Assembly (NCBI RefSeq): GCF_039839275.1
Contig: NZ_JBDOQP010000002.1
Coordinates: forward strand, 1,178,001 to 1,242,000
DNA from: Aerobium sp039839275
GTDB taxonomy: Bacteria > Pseudomonadota > Alphaproteobacteria > Rhizobiales > Rhizobiaceae
Direction: 5' to 3'
DNA: 64,000 nt
Made by a program: the position numbers and the translations under genes. Shown one piece after another: positions 45,413-54,844 of this stretch (the stretch's first letter is position 1; the number at the start of each line of letters is the position of its first letter). The notes under the pieces are model-generated. The model saw only the letters and a program-made list of their open reading frames with translations, made no database searches and was not told the DNA's origin.

Positions 45413-47284
45413 ATGAGTACGAAATTTGACGTGGTAGTAATTGGGGGTGGCCATGCCGGCTGCGAGGCGGCGTCAGCTTCCGCGCGTCTTGGCGCAGCCA
45501 CCGCACTGGTCACCATGCGACGCGATAGCATCGGCGTCTTGTCATGCAATCCCGCCATCGGCGGGCTGGGCAAGGGGCATTTGGTCCGCGAAATCGATGC
45601 GCTGGACGGGTTCATGGGACGGGTCGCGGATGCGGCGGGCATTCAGTTCCGTCTGCTCAACCGGCGCAAGGGGCCGGCTGTGCGCGGGCCGCGCACCCAG
45701 GCAGACCGAAAGCTTTACCGCAACGCCATGCAGGACGCGATTGCCGCGCAACCCAATCTGACGGTCATCGAAGGAGAAGTCTTCGATCTGGAAATCGTCG
45801 ACGGGGCAATTGCCGGGGTGGTTCTGGCAGACGGCAGGCAGATTTGTTGCGGCAGTGTCGTGCTGACGACCGGCACGTTTCTGCGCGGACTAATCCACAT
45901 CGGAGACGAGCGTTTTCCAGCGGGCAGGATGAACGAGAACGCATCCATCGGCCTTTCCGCGAGCATGGCACGTCATGGATTTACATTGGGGCGTCTCAAG
46001 ACCGGCACTCCGCCGCGCCTGGATGGGCGCACCATCGACTGGGCGAGTCTCGACCGCCAGTTGGCGGATGAAGACCCCAAGCCCTTCTCGCTCCTCACGG
46101 ACCGGATTGCCAATCCGCAGATCGCCTGTGGGGTGACGCGAACGACCGAGGCGACGCATTGCGTGATCCGGGCTAACCTCAGCCGCTCCGCGATGTATTC
46201 CGGCTCCATAGAGGGAGTGGGGCCGCGCTATTGCCCGTCGATCGAGGACAAGATCGTCAAGTTCGGCGATCGGGATGGGCATCAGATTTTTCTTGAGCCA
46301 GAAGGCCTTGATGATGACACCGTGTATCCGAACGGCATTTCAACGTCGTTGCCGCGGGATGCGCAAGACGCACTGATTGCCACTATCCCGGGGCTTGAGA
46401 ATGCGTCAATAATGCAGCCAGGCTACGCGATCGAGTACGATCACGTTGATCCACGTGAGCTGTTCCCGACCTACGAGACCCGTCGTATCAAAGGTCTGTT
46501 TCTCGCCGGGCAGATCAACGGCACCACGGGCTACGAAGAGGCGGCAGCCCAGGGGCTGATGGCTGGGCTCAACGCAGCTCTTCGGAGCAGCGGCGGGGAT
46601 GGCATCATTTTCGGGCGCGGCGATGCCTATCTCGGGGTGCTCGCCGACGATCTGGTCGGGCGCGGCGTCACCGAGCCTTACCGCATGTTCACGTCTCGTG
46701 CGGAGTTCAGGCTCTCGTTGCGTGCGGACAATGCCGACGAGCGGTTGACCCCAAAGGCGATCGCCCTTGGTATTGCGGGCCCGGAACGCACACAACGCTT
46801 TATTGCGATGTCTGAACGGCTCGATCGCGCGCGTCGAATGGCGCAGGATCTTTCTCTCACTCCAAACGCAGCGCGCAAGGCGGGGATTGATCTGAACCAA
46901 GACGGTCAGCGGCGCACGGCGTACGAGCTGATGTCGTACCCCGATATCGATATTAGCCGGCTACGACAGGTATGGCCCGAACTCGGCGAAATCGATACGT
47001 CGACGGCCGAGCGACTGGAGACAGAGGCGCGCTACGCCGTCTATCTCGATCGGCAAAAGAGTGATGTCGCGATATTGCGCCGCGAGGAAGCCCGGTCCAT
47101 CCCGGACGACCTTTCTTATGATGCACTACCCGGCTTGTCGAACGAGCTCAAGCACAAGCTCTCGACGCGGCGCCCGAGGAGCCTTGCGGAGGCGCAGCGT
47201 GTCGATGGTATGACGCCGGCGGCGCTGGCAATCATCATCGCAACGCTGCAGCGGTTTGAGAAACAAGAGCGTGGTGCGGCGTGA
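45413..47284 (+). CDS. mnmG: MnmG (GidA), tRNA U34 modification FAD enzyme
   Basis: 623 residues. FAD-binding VVVIGGGHAGCEAA at the N-terminus (7-20), GTFLRGLIHIG, LFLAGQINGTTGYEEAAAQG, and C-terminal helices ending with the MnmE-binding region. ATG 45413 has GGAG 6 nt upstream; an ATG four codons earlier is less likely. Works with MnmE. Stop overlaps the rsmG GTG. Confidence 0.97.
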   Translation: MSTKFDVVVIGGGHAGCEAASASARLGAATALVTMRRDSIGVLSCNPAIGGLGKGHLVREIDALDGFMGRVADAAGIQFRLLNRRKGPAVRGPRTQADRKLYRNAMQDAIAAQPNLTVIEGEVFDLEIVDGAIAGVVLADGRQICCGSVVLTTGTFLRGLIHIGDERFPAGRMNENASIGLSASMARHGFTLGRLKTGTPPRLDGRTIDWASLDRQLADEDPKPFSLLTDRIANPQIACGVTRTTEATHCVIRANLSRSAMYSGSIEGVGPRYCPSIEDKIVKFGDRDGHQIFLEPEGLDDDTVYPNGISTSLPRDAQDALIATIPGLENASIMQPGYAIEYDHVDPRELFPTYETRRIKGLFLAGQINGTTGYEEAAAQGLMAGLNAALRSSGGDGIIFGRGDAYLGVLADDLVGRGVTEPYRMFTSRAEFRLSLRADNADERLTPKAIALGIAGPERTQRFIAMSERLDRARRMAQDLSLTPNAARKAGIDLNQDGQRRTAYELMSYPDIDISRLRQVWPELGEIDTSTAERLETEARYAVYLDRQKSDVAILRREEARSIPDDLSYDALPGLSNELKHKLSTRRPRSLAEAQRVDGMTPAALAIIIATLQRFEKQERGAA

Positions 47285-47919
47285 GCGCGCGTCTCGACGG
47301 TCTTCGTGACGCAGCCGGAACGGTTTCACGTGAAACGCTTGAGCGACTTGAGAGCTTCGAACGAGATTTCCGAAAGTGGTCGGCGAAGATCAATCTGGCG
47401 GCTCCATCGACGCTCGACACCCTGTGGCGGAGGCATATCCTTGACAGTGCGCAACTCGCGCCGTTGGCACCAGAGGCGCTGAAGTGGCTCGATCTCGGCT
47501 CCGGAGGCGGATTTCCGGGAGCTATCATGGCGATCCTGCTGCGAGAGCGGCCCGGCGCCAAGATCGACCTCGTCGAAAGCAACAACAAGAAGGCATCGTT
47601 TCTCCGATCCGTCCTCGCATCATGCGAAGCGCCGGCAACGGTGCATGTCTGCAGGATCGAGGAAGCCGTCGGTCGCGTGGGTCAACCGGATGTCGTGACG
47701 GCGCGGGCTCTCGCGCCGCTGCCAAAACTTTTGACGCTGGCCGCGCCCTGGCTCCGCACCGATGCAAGGGCGCTGCTTCATAAAGGGCGGGATTACGCGG
47801 CGGAGATCACTGAAAGTCATGACGCATGGCGGTTCGATCTGATAGAACATCGGAGCAGAATCGATCCGGAAAGCCGAATCCTCGAGATTTCGGGCCTTCT
47901 ACCGCATCGATCCGCCTGA
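47281..47919 (+). CDS. rsmG: RsmG (GidB), 16S rRNA G527 methyltransferase
   Basis: 212 residues. SAM-binding WLDLGSGGGFPGAIMAILL and the following acidic strand DLVESNNKKASFL. It makes m7G527 of 16S rRNA; loss gives low-level streptomycin resistance. GTG start overlaps the mnmG stop (GTGA). A perfect parS lies in codons 15-19 (VSRET), so those residues are constrained twice. Confidence 0.96.
   Translation: MSARLDGLRDAAGTVSRETLERLESFERDFRKWSAKINLAAPSTLDTLWRRHILDSAQLAPLAPEALKWLDLGSGGGFPGAIMAILLRERPGAKIDLVESNNKKASFLRSVLASCEAPATVHVCRIEEAVGRVGQPDVVTARALAPLPKLLTLAAPWLRTDARALLHKGRDYAAEITESHDAWRFDLIEHRSRIDPESRILEISGLLPHRSA
47323..47336. other. parS site 4, perfect (within rsmG)
   Basis: GTTTCACGTGAAAC, exact parS core inside the rsmG coding sequence, 600 bp before parA. 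Confidence 0.92.
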
Positions 47920-47943
47920 TGTATCAACGAAACCGTCCGACAG

Positions 47944-48750
47944 ATGAACATCATGACCTCGCGGCCCCGCATCATTACCATCGCCAACCAGAAGGGCGGC
48001 GTCGGCAAGACGACTACGGCAATCAACCTCGCCACCGCGCTTGCCGCGATCGGCGAGCGCGTGCTGATCATCGACCTGGATCCGCAGGGTAACGCCAGCA
48101 CGGGGCTCGGCATCGATCGGCAGGATCGCAGCGTATCGTCCTATGATCTCCTAACGGGAGAGGCTGACATTGCACAGTCGGCGATGCCAACAGCAGTTCC
48201 TGGCCTTTCGGTGGTGCCGTCTACGCTTGATCTCCTCGGCATCGAGATGGAGATTGCCGCGGCGCCCGACAGAGTGCTGCGTCTGCGAAACGCGTTGCGC
48301 CAGCCGGCGGGCAATCCGATCGAATTTAGCTACGTGCTGATCGACTGCCCCCCATCCCTCAACTTGCTGACATTGAACTCCATGGCGGCTGCGGATTCGG
48401 TTCTCGTGCCGCTGCAATGCGAGTTCTTCGCGCTCGAGGGACTGAGCCAGCTCCTGCAGACGGTCGAGCAGATTCGCAGTTCGATCAATCCCGACCTGAC
48501 GATCCAGGGGATCGTGCTGACGATGTTCGATGGGCGGAACAATCTTGCCAACCAGGTGGTGGAGGACGTGCGCGCGCATATGGGCGACAAGGTCTACGAG
48601 ACAGTGATCCCGCGCAATGTGCGGGTCTCGGAAGCGCCGTCCTACGGAAAGCCTGCGATCCTCTACGACCTCAAATGCACCGGTAGCCAAGCCTATCTGC
48701 AGCTCGCTTCGGAAGTGATCCGGCGGGAACGACGGCTGCGGGCCGCCTGA
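47944..48750 (+). CDS. parA: ParA chromosome partitioning ATPase
   Basis: 268 residues. Deviant Walker A QKGGVGKTTTAINLA (16-30), switch DLDPQGNASTG, and LIDCPPSLNLLTLNS. It binds DNA non-specifically as an ATP dimer and pulls ParB-parS complexes to the cell pole. 24 nt after rsmG; parB follows at 35 nt. Confidence 0.97.
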   Translation: MNIMTSRPRIITIANQKGGVGKTTTAINLATALAAIGERVLIIDLDPQGNASTGLGIDRQDRSVSSYDLLTGEADIAQSAMPTAVPGLSVVPSTLDLLGIEMEIAAAPDRVLRLRNALRQPAGNPIEFSYVLIDCPPSLNLLTLNSMAAADSVLVPLQCEFFALEGLSQLLQTVEQIRSSINPDLTIQGIVLTMFDGRNNLANQVVEDVRAHMGDKVYETVIPRNVRVSEAPSYGKPAILYDLKCTGSQAYLQLASEVIRRERRLRAA

Positions 48751-48785
48751 CTGGCGCTTTGCCCTTGTGATGATGCGGAACCGAC

Positions 48786-49664
48786 ATGAGTGAAGATCCT
48801 TCAAGAAAACGTCTCGGGCGCGGACTGGCCGCACTGATCGGCGAGATCGACAAGCCGGCAGAGCCAGGCTCCAGTGCCGCGCCACGTGTCAGCGCCGACA
48901 ACCGCGTACCGATCGAGTTCGTCGCGCCGAACCCGCGCAATCCCCGTCGCAGCTTCGGCGAGGCCGAACTGGCGGATTTGACGCAATCGATCCGCGAGCA
49001 CGGCATCGTGCAGCCGGTGGTGGTGCGCAGCTCGAACGGCGGCCGGTATGAGATCATCGCCGGTGAGAGGCGGTGGCGCGCGGCACAGAAGGCGGGGCTG
49101 ACTGAACTTCCGGTCATTATCCGTGAGGTCGATGACCGCGTCGCGCTCGAACTCGCCATCATCGAAAACGTGCAGCGGGCCGATCTCAATCCTGTCGAGG
49201 AAGCGATGGGCTACCAGCAGCTCATCGACGAGCACAACTATACGCAGGCCGATCTCGGCCAGGTGATCGGCAAGAGCCGGAGCCATGTCGCCAACACGCT
49301 TCGGCTGTTGAAGCTGCCTGACGTGATCCGCGAGCTGCTCGTCGACGGCTCGCTCTCCGCGGGGCATGCCCGCACGCTGGTCACGTCGAGCGACCCCGCC
49401 ACACTGGCCCGCCGGATCATCGATGAAGGGCTATCGGTGCGGCAGGCCGAAGCCCTGGCGCAACAGCCCGATATCACGCCGCAGAAGACCCGGTCCAGCG
49501 CGCCGGCCGAAAAGGACGCGGACACGCTTGCATTGGAAAAGGCGCTGTCCGATGTCACGGGCATGAAGGTCACGATCACCCACGGACAGCGCGGCGGTGA
49601 TCTCAAGATCGCCTATAAGACGCTCGAGCAACTCGACGAGCTGTGCCGGCGCTTGCAGCGATAG
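48786..49664 (+). CDS. parB: ParB chromosome partitioning CTPase
   Basis: 292 residues. N-terminal ParA-interaction motif LGRGLAALIGE (10-20), CTPase core NPRNPRRSFGEAELADL and GERRWRAAQKAGL, the HTH around NYTQADLGQVIGKSRSHVANTLRLL that reads parS, and a C-terminal dimer region. It loads at parS and spreads as a CTP-dependent clamp. Convergent with holA, 25 bp apart. Confidence 0.97.
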   Translation: MSEDPSRKRLGRGLAALIGEIDKPAEPGSSAAPRVSADNRVPIEFVAPNPRNPRRSFGEAELADLTQSIREHGIVQPVVVRSSNGGRYEIIAGERRWRAAQKAGLTELPVIIREVDDRVALELAIIENVQRADLNPVEEAMGYQQLIDEHNYTQADLGQVIGKSRSHVANTLRLLKLPDVIRELLVDGSLSAGHARTLVTSSDPATLARRIIDEGLSVRQAEALAQQPDITPQKTRSSAPAEKDADTLALEKALSDVTGMKVTITHGQRGGDLKIAYKTLEQLDELCRRLQR

Positions 49665-49689
49665 TGTATCGTTAACAAATACTTAGCGG

Positions 49690-50733
49690 TCATCGACGCG
49701 CCGCGCGCGCTGCCTCGACCAACAGCGCGATCAGTGCTTGCCTTGCGGTTGCCATCGCGAGATCAGGCCGCTGCCGCGTCAGAAGCACGGCGGCCTGCAG
49801 CCGGTCGAGAGCGCGGCCCAGAGCTTCCACCGACCAGCGCTGGAGTGCAGCTTCCACCAGCTTTCGCCGCGCGAAGAAGACGGGTGGCCGTGCTGCCGCC
49901 ACCACCGCACCGGCAGGTTTCGACGCCGTCTCCATCTCGTCGCGCATGACGTGCAGAAATTGGAACTGCCGCATGGCGGCGGACAGCATCACGAAGGGGT
50001 GCGATCCGGAGGAAACGAGACGCGAATAGGTCGTGTCGAAGGATCGGCTGTCGCCCGTCAGGACGGCATCAACGACGGTGTCGACGCTCAGTCCCGAAAC
50101 GTCGCCGCCCAAGGCGAGGACGTCCTCCACCGTCACCTCGCCTGTGCCGTGACAGTAAAGGGCCAGCTTCTCAAGCTCGCTCCGCGTCGCGAGGCGGTCG
50201 CCACCGAGGTTGCCCTTCAGAATCTGGCGGGCCTCAATGCCGATCCGAAGCCCGTCGCGTGCAAAAATCTCGTCAATGACGGCATCGATGGATCGGCCTT
50301 CGTCGGCATAGCAGGGCAATGCCATGGCCGCCGCCGCAGTCTCCGCCGCACTTCTTAGCGCGGAACCCTTCTTGAGATCGCCTGCTTCGATGACGATCAC
50401 CGAGTCGCGCGGGGGCGTTGCCGCAAGGCTCTTGATCTCATCTGCGAGGTGCTTGTGGGCGCCAGCACCCTTGATCCAGATGAGGCGCCGGGGTGAAAAC
50501 ATCGGCACGGTTGCGGCTTCGTCGGTCAGCCGTCCGGGCGAGGCTTCGATCTCGCTTGCGTCGAGCCGAACCGATGCGAACGGGTCATCGGCGTCGAGCC
50601 CGGTCTGTTTCACGAATGTCATTGCGCGTTCCGAGACCAGGCCGCGATCAGGCCCGTAGATCAGGACGATGCGGACATTGTCATCCGGGCGCCGCAGCCA
50701 GGAATCGACCTCGTGTGCTTTCTTCTGTGCCAT
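49690..50733 (-). CDS. holA: DNA polymerase III delta subunit
   Basis: 347 residues. AAA+-like clamp-loader subunit: VRIVLIYGPDRGLVSERA, FSPRRLIWIKGAG, and the C-terminal collar helices (about 225-345). It opens the beta clamp for loading. No intact Walker A, as expected of delta. ATG at 50733. In related genomes lptE and leuS usually adjoin; here they do not. Confidence 0.94.
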   Translation of the reverse strand: MAQKKAHEVDSWLRRPDDNVRIVLIYGPDRGLVSERAMTFVKQTGLDADDPFASVRLDASEIEASPGRLTDEAATVPMFSPRRLIWIKGAGAHKHLADEIKSLAATPPRDSVIVIEAGDLKKGSALRSAAETAAAAMALPCYADEGRSIDAVIDEIFARDGLRIGIEARQILKGNLGGDRLATRSELEKLALYCHGTGEVTVEDVLALGGDVSGLSVDTVVDAVLTGDSRSFDTTYSRLVSSGSHPFVMLSAAMRQFQFLHVMRDEMETASKPAGAVVAAARPPVFFARRKLVEAALQRWSVEALGRALDRLQAAVLLTRQRPDLAMATARQALIALLVEAARAARR

Positions 50734-50861
50734 GGCCTCTGGCTACCACAAAAGACCGCCCTGGGAAGCGTCGTTTCGCCGTCAGATCGCCCAAATGGAA
50801 CCAGTTTCAGCAATATGGCGTTGTTAGGCCATCGAGAGCATGGATGAAACGGAGAGCGACA

Positions 50862-51266
50862 ATGGCAGACCCCAGAACCCCGGATCCCCGCCATCAGGGT
50901 GATCCACTTTCTCCCGACGCACCGCACGCGGTGCCGAATGCACCGTACCGTGATCCGGCCGCTGATCCGCGGATCGCGAACCAGACCATTATCCAGCCGA
51001 GCAGCGGTCGTGGCGGCATAATCATCGCTGGCATCGTGGCAGCGCTGCTCGTGGTCGCCGTCATCGCGTTCACCTCCGGTCCGGCTACCGATCCGGGAAC
51101 AACGGCTGTGATCCCCGAGACCACGGAATCTGCGCCGGTTGACGATGCCGCGCCTGCGACGGAAGCCGCACCGAGCGAGCCTGCTGCTCCGGTTGAAGAG
51201 CCGGCAGCGCCGGCTGATGATGCACCGGCAGCGCCTGCCGATGAGGCTCCAGCCGCCAATCAGTAA
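50862..51266 (+). CDS. Small single-pass membrane protein with acidic Pro/Ala tail
   Basis: 134 residues with no recognised domain. Residues 1-50 are polar, rich in Pro and Asp; GGIIIAGIVAALLVVAVIAF (51-70) is a membrane segment; residues 71-134 are low complexity, rich in Pro, Ala, Glu and Asp. GGAG 7 nt before ATG 50862 and a strong terminator downstream support a real gene. Topology would place the tail in the periplasm. Function unknown. Confidence 0.78.
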   Translation: MADPRTPDPRHQGDPLSPDAPHAVPNAPYRDPAADPRIANQTIIQPSSGRGGIIIAGIVAALLVVAVIAFTSGPATDPGTTAVIPETTESAPVDDAAPATEAAPSEPAAPVEEPAAPADDAPAAPADEAPAANQ

Positions 51267-51293
51267 GCAAGCGTTGGTTGCGTAAGCGTCACG

Positions 51294-51324
51294 AAAAGGG
51301 CGAGCCGCTAGGCTCGCCCTTTTT
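51294..51324. terminator. Bidirectional terminator between the small membrane gene and lpdA
   Basis: Stem GGGCGAGCC (51298-51306) with GGCTCGCCC (51311-51319), a 4-nt loop, flanked by AAAA on one side and TTTTT on the other. It serves the plus gene and the end of the mdh-lpdA operon. Confidence 0.93.
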
Positions 51325-51344
51325 CATGCCGTGTCGCTTCTTCC

Positions 51345-52751
51345 CTACATGTGGATCGGCTTCGAGAAGGTCGCAAGCGCGGCCTCCTTGACGGCTTCCG
51401 ACATCGTCGGATGCGCGTGGCAGGTGCGAGCCAGATCTTCTGACGAGCCGCCGAATTCCATCAGCACGGCTGCTTCGTGGATCATTTCTCCGGCGCCGAA
51501 GCCAACGATATGAACACCAAGTACCCGGTCGCTGGCCTTGTCGGCAAGAATCTTGACGAACCCTTCGGTTTGAAGCATCGCCCGGGCACGGCCGTTGGCT
51601 GTGAACGGAAACTTGCCGGCCTTGTAGTCTATGCCGGCCTTCTTGAGTTCCTCTTCCGTCTTGCCGACCGACGCGACTTCAGGGCTCGTATAGACAACGC
51701 TCGGTATGACGTCGTAATTCACATGACCTGCCTGTCCGGCGATGATCTCGGCGACTGCGACGCCTTCCTCCTCCGCCTTGTGCGCGAGCATTGGCCCGGC
51801 GACCACGTCGCCGATGGCATAGACGCCGGTCACCGAGGTGAGGAAATGCTTGTCGATCTGGACGCGGCCGCGCTCGTCAAGCACGACGCCAGCCTTTTCG
51901 AGGCCGAGATTCTCGGTGTAAGGCTTGCGTCCGGTGGAGACGAGCACGGCATCGGCCTCGATCGTCTCGGCATCGCCGCCCTTCACGGGTTCGAAGGTTA
52001 CCGTCGCGCCCTTGCCGGCCTTCTTCACCCCCGTCACCTTGGCGCCGAGCCTGAACTCGATGCCCTGTTTCGCCAGCATGCGCTGGAACTGCTTTGCGAC
52101 GTCGCCGTCCATGCCTCCGAGGATCGTGTCGAGATATTCGACCACGGTGACCTTGGTGCCGATCCGGGCCCAGACCGAACCGAGCTCCAGGCCGATGACG
52201 CCCCCACCGACCACGACCAGGGTCTCGGGCACCTTGTCGAACTCGAGCGCCCCGGTCGAGGAGACGATCACCTTCTCGTCGAACGCGACGTCGACGCCCG
52301 GGATGCCGGCAATGTCGGAGCCCGTGGCGATGACGATGTTCTTGGTCTCGATCTCCTGGGTCTTGCCGTCTTCGTCGGTCACCGAGAGCTTGCCTTCACC
52401 GAGTACCTTTCCGGTACCCTGGAAAGTGTCGATCTTGTTCTTCTTCATCAGGAAGACGAGACCTTTGGTGTTCTGCTCGACGGTATTGATGCGATGCGCC
52501 ATCAGCTTCTTGATGTTGACCTTGGGCTTCGAAATCTCGATGCCGAGCGCATCGAAGGAATGCTCGGCCTCCATAAACATCTCGGTGGCATGCAGCAGCG
52601 CCTTGGAGGGAATGCAGCCGACATTGACGCATGTCCCGCCATAGGTGTCGCGCTTTTCCACAAGTGCGGTCTTCAGCCCCAGTTGCGCGGCCTTGATGGC
52701 GCAGACATATCCGCCCGGCCCGGCTCCGATCACGACGACATCATAACTCAT
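51345..52751 (-). CDS. lpdA: Dihydrolipoyl dehydrogenase (E3)
   Basis: 468 residues. FAD loop VVVIGAGPGGYVCAIKAAQ; redox disulfide Cys41-Cys46 in GGTCVNVGCIPSKALL; NAD loop VVGGGVIGLELGSVW; C-terminal His-Glu in HAHPTMSEAVKEA. It reoxidises lipoyl groups of 2-oxoglutarate dehydrogenase, whose E1 and E2 genes lie upstream. Last gene of the mdh operon before the terminator. Confidence 0.97.
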   Translation of the reverse strand: MSYDVVVIGAGPGGYVCAIKAAQLGLKTALVEKRDTYGGTCVNVGCIPSKALLHATEMFMEAEHSFDALGIEISKPKVNIKKLMAHRINTVEQNTKGLVFLMKKNKIDTFQGTGKVLGEGKLSVTDEDGKTQEIETKNIVIATGSDIAGIPGVDVAFDEKVIVSSTGALEFDKVPETLVVVGGGVIGLELGSVWARIGTKVTVVEYLDTILGGMDGDVAKQFQRMLAKQGIEFRLGAKVTGVKKAGKGATVTFEPVKGGDAETIEADAVLVSTGRKPYTENLGLEKAGVVLDERGRVQIDKHFLTSVTGVYAIGDVVAGPMLAHKAEEEGVAVAEIIAGQAGHVNYDVIPSVVYTSPEVASVGKTEEELKKAGIDYKAGKFPFTANGRARAMLQTEGFVKILADKASDRVLGVHIVGFGAGEMIHEAAVLMEFGGSSEDLARTCHAHPTMSEAVKEAALATFSKPIHM

Positions 52752-52778
52752 GAGAAATCCCTTCCTTGCGCATGCGAC

Positions 52779-53528
52779 TTAGCGGCCGCCGCTGACATTC
52801 AATAAGGCGCCGGTCGTATAAGGCGACGCGTCCGACAATAGCCATAAGACGGCGCTGGCGACTTCGCCGGCCGTGCCCTCGCGCTTCATCGGCACCATGC
52901 CGCGCATCGCGGCGATGCGATCCGGCTGGCCTCCCGAGGCGTGGATTTCGGTGTCGATGATGCCCGGACGCACGGCATTGACGCGAATGCCTTCGTTGGC
53001 CACCTCCCGCGCGAGGCCGAGCGTGAAGGTATCGATCGCGGCCTTGGAAGCGGCGTAGTCGACATATTCACCCGGAGAGCCGAGCGTCGCGGCGATCGAC
53101 GACAGGTTGACGATCGCGCCGCCCTCGCCGCCATGCCGCGTCGACATGCGCTTGACGGCCTCGCGTGCGCACAGCATCGTGCCGATGACGTTGACGCGCA
53201 TCATGCGATCGAGCCGCTTGACGCTTATCTCGTCGACCCGCGCCTTGCGATCGACAACGCCGGCGTTGTTGACGAGGCCGTCGAGCCGTCCGAAGCGCGA
53301 ATCGACCGCTTCGAACATCGACATGACGTCGCGCTCGATGCCGACGTCGCCCTGGATGGCAAAAGCGTCGCCGCCCGCAGCGACGATCTCCGAGACGACA
53401 GCGTCCGCAGCAGCCGAATTGGCGACATAGTTGACCGCGACGCGCCATCCAGCCGCAGCGGCCAATCTGGCTGTCGCCGCCCCGATACCCCGGCCGGCGC
53501 CGGTAATCAGCAGAGCCTTGGTTGCCAT
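52779..53528 (-). CDS. SDR-family oxidoreductase
   Basis: 249 residues. NAD(P) motif LLITGAGRGIGAATA (6-20), NNAGVV, catalytic Ser and YxxxK in VNLSSIAATLGSPG and VDYAASK, and the C-terminal TGALLNVSGG. A classical short-chain dehydrogenase, substrate unknown. Lies between odhB and lpdA (27 and 24 nt gaps), so it is co-transcribed with TCA genes though not part of the complex. Confidence 0.92.
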   Translation of the reverse strand: MATKALLITGAGRGIGAATARLAAAAGWRVAVNYVANSAAADAVVSEIVAAGGDAFAIQGDVGIERDVMSMFEAVDSRFGRLDGLVNNAGVVDRKARVDEISVKRLDRMMRVNVIGTMLCAREAVKRMSTRHGGEGGAIVNLSSIAATLGSPGEYVDYAASKAAIDTFTLGLAREVANEGIRVNAVRPGIIDTEIHASGGQPDRIAAMRGMVPMKREGTAGEVASAVLWLLSDASPYTTGALLNVSGGR

Positions 53529-53552
53529 CTCCGCATCTCCGTCAATTGACGA

Positions 53553-54788
53553 TCAGAGATCGAGCACCAGACGCTCGGGATCCTCGAGAGTCTCCTTCAC
53601 GCGGACGAGGAAGGTCACAGCCTCCTTGCCGTCGACGATCCGGTGATCGTAGGAGAGCGCCAGATACATCATCGGACGGATGACGACCTGGCCGCCGACC
53701 ACCACCGGGCGGTCCTGGATCTTGTGCATACCCAGAATGCCGGACTGGGGCGCGTTGAGGATCGGTGTCGACATCAGCGAACCGTAGACGCCGCCGTTCG
53801 AAATCGTGAAGGTGCCGCCCTGCATGTCGGCCACCGAGAGCTTGCCGTCGCGCGCGGCAATGCCGAGACGCCCGATTTCCTTTTCGATCTCGGCAATCGT
53901 CATCTGGTCGGCGTCGCGGACGACGGGCACGACAAGCCCCTTCTCGGTGCCGACAGCCACGCCGATATGGGCGTAGTTCTTGTAGATGAGATCGGTGCCG
54001 TCGATCTCGGCGTTGACGGCCGGGATCTCCTTGAGCGCGTGCGTCACCGCCTTGGTGAAGAAGCCCATGAAGCCGAGCTTGACGCCATGCTTCTTCTCGA
54101 ACAGGTCCTTGTATTTGGAGCGCATCTCCATCACGGGCTTCATATCCACCTCGTTGAAGGTGGTGAGCATCGCGGCGGTGTTTTGCGCATCCTTGAGGCG
54201 GCGCGCGATGGTCTGGCGCAGCTTGGTCATGCGCACCCGCTCTTCACGCGTCGCATCGTCGCCCGAGGATGGGGCGCGCGCGGCGGCCGGCGCGGCGGGG
54301 GCAGGGCTGGACGTGCCCTTCGCGATCGCGTCGAGCACGTCGCCCTTGAGCACCTGGCCGCGCTTGCCACTGCCGGCGACCTGGTCGGTGGCAATGCCAG
54401 CTTCTGCCGCGGCCTTGGCCGCCGACGGTGCCGGCGGCATGTCGGTCTTGCCAGCCTCTGACGCAGTGGCTGCCGGCTTGGCGGCTTCCGCCTTCGGCGC
54501 CTCGGCCTTGGGCTCTTCCTTCTTGGCGGGCGCCGGTGCGGCCTTGCCGGCGCCTTCGCCGATCATGCCGAGCAGCGCGCCGACTTCGACCGTCTCGCCT
54601 TCGTTGACGGTGATCTCGGACAGCGTGCCAGCCGAAGGCGCCGGCACCTCGACGGTCACCTTGTCGGTTTCCAGCTCGACGATGGGCTCGTCGGCGGCGA
54701 TCGCGTCACCCGCCTTCTTGAACCACTTGCCGACGGTCGCCTCGGCGACCGACTCTCCGAGGGTAGGGACGCGAATTTCGGTTGCCAT
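53553..54788 (-). CDS. odhB: Dihydrolipoyllysine succinyltransferase, E2 of 2-oxoglutarate dehydrogenase
   Basis: 411 residues. Lipoyl domain with Lys43 (ELETDKVTVEV), an Ala/Pro/Lys-rich linker (about 85-125), a peripheral-subunit-binding domain (AAAEAGIATDQVAGSGKRGQVLKGD), and a catalytic domain ending LSYDHRIVDGKEAVTFL with the active His. ATG at 54788 (MATEIRVPTLGES); upstream extension rejected. Also known as sucB. Confidence 0.97.
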   Translation of the reverse strand: MATEIRVPTLGESVAEATVGKWFKKAGDAIAADEPIVELETDKVTVEVPAPSAGTLSEITVNEGETVEVGALLGMIGEGAGKAAPAPAKKEEPKAEAPKAEAAKPAATASEAGKTDMPPAPSAAKAAAEAGIATDQVAGSGKRGQVLKGDVLDAIAKGTSSPAPAAPAAARAPSSGDDATREERVRMTKLRQTIARRLKDAQNTAAMLTTFNEVDMKPVMEMRSKYKDLFEKKHGVKLGFMGFFTKAVTHALKEIPAVNAEIDGTDLIYKNYAHIGVAVGTEKGLVVPVVRDADQMTIAEIEKEIGRLGIAARDGKLSVADMQGGTFTISNGGVYGSLMSTPILNAPQSGILGMHKIQDRPVVVGGQVVIRPMMYLALSYDHRIVDGKEAVTFLVRVKETLEDPERLVLDL

Positions 54789-54844
54789 TTGTCTTATCCG
54801 TTGCCTGGTTTTCGCTTCGCTGAACTTGGTCTGCCGTCGTTGGT

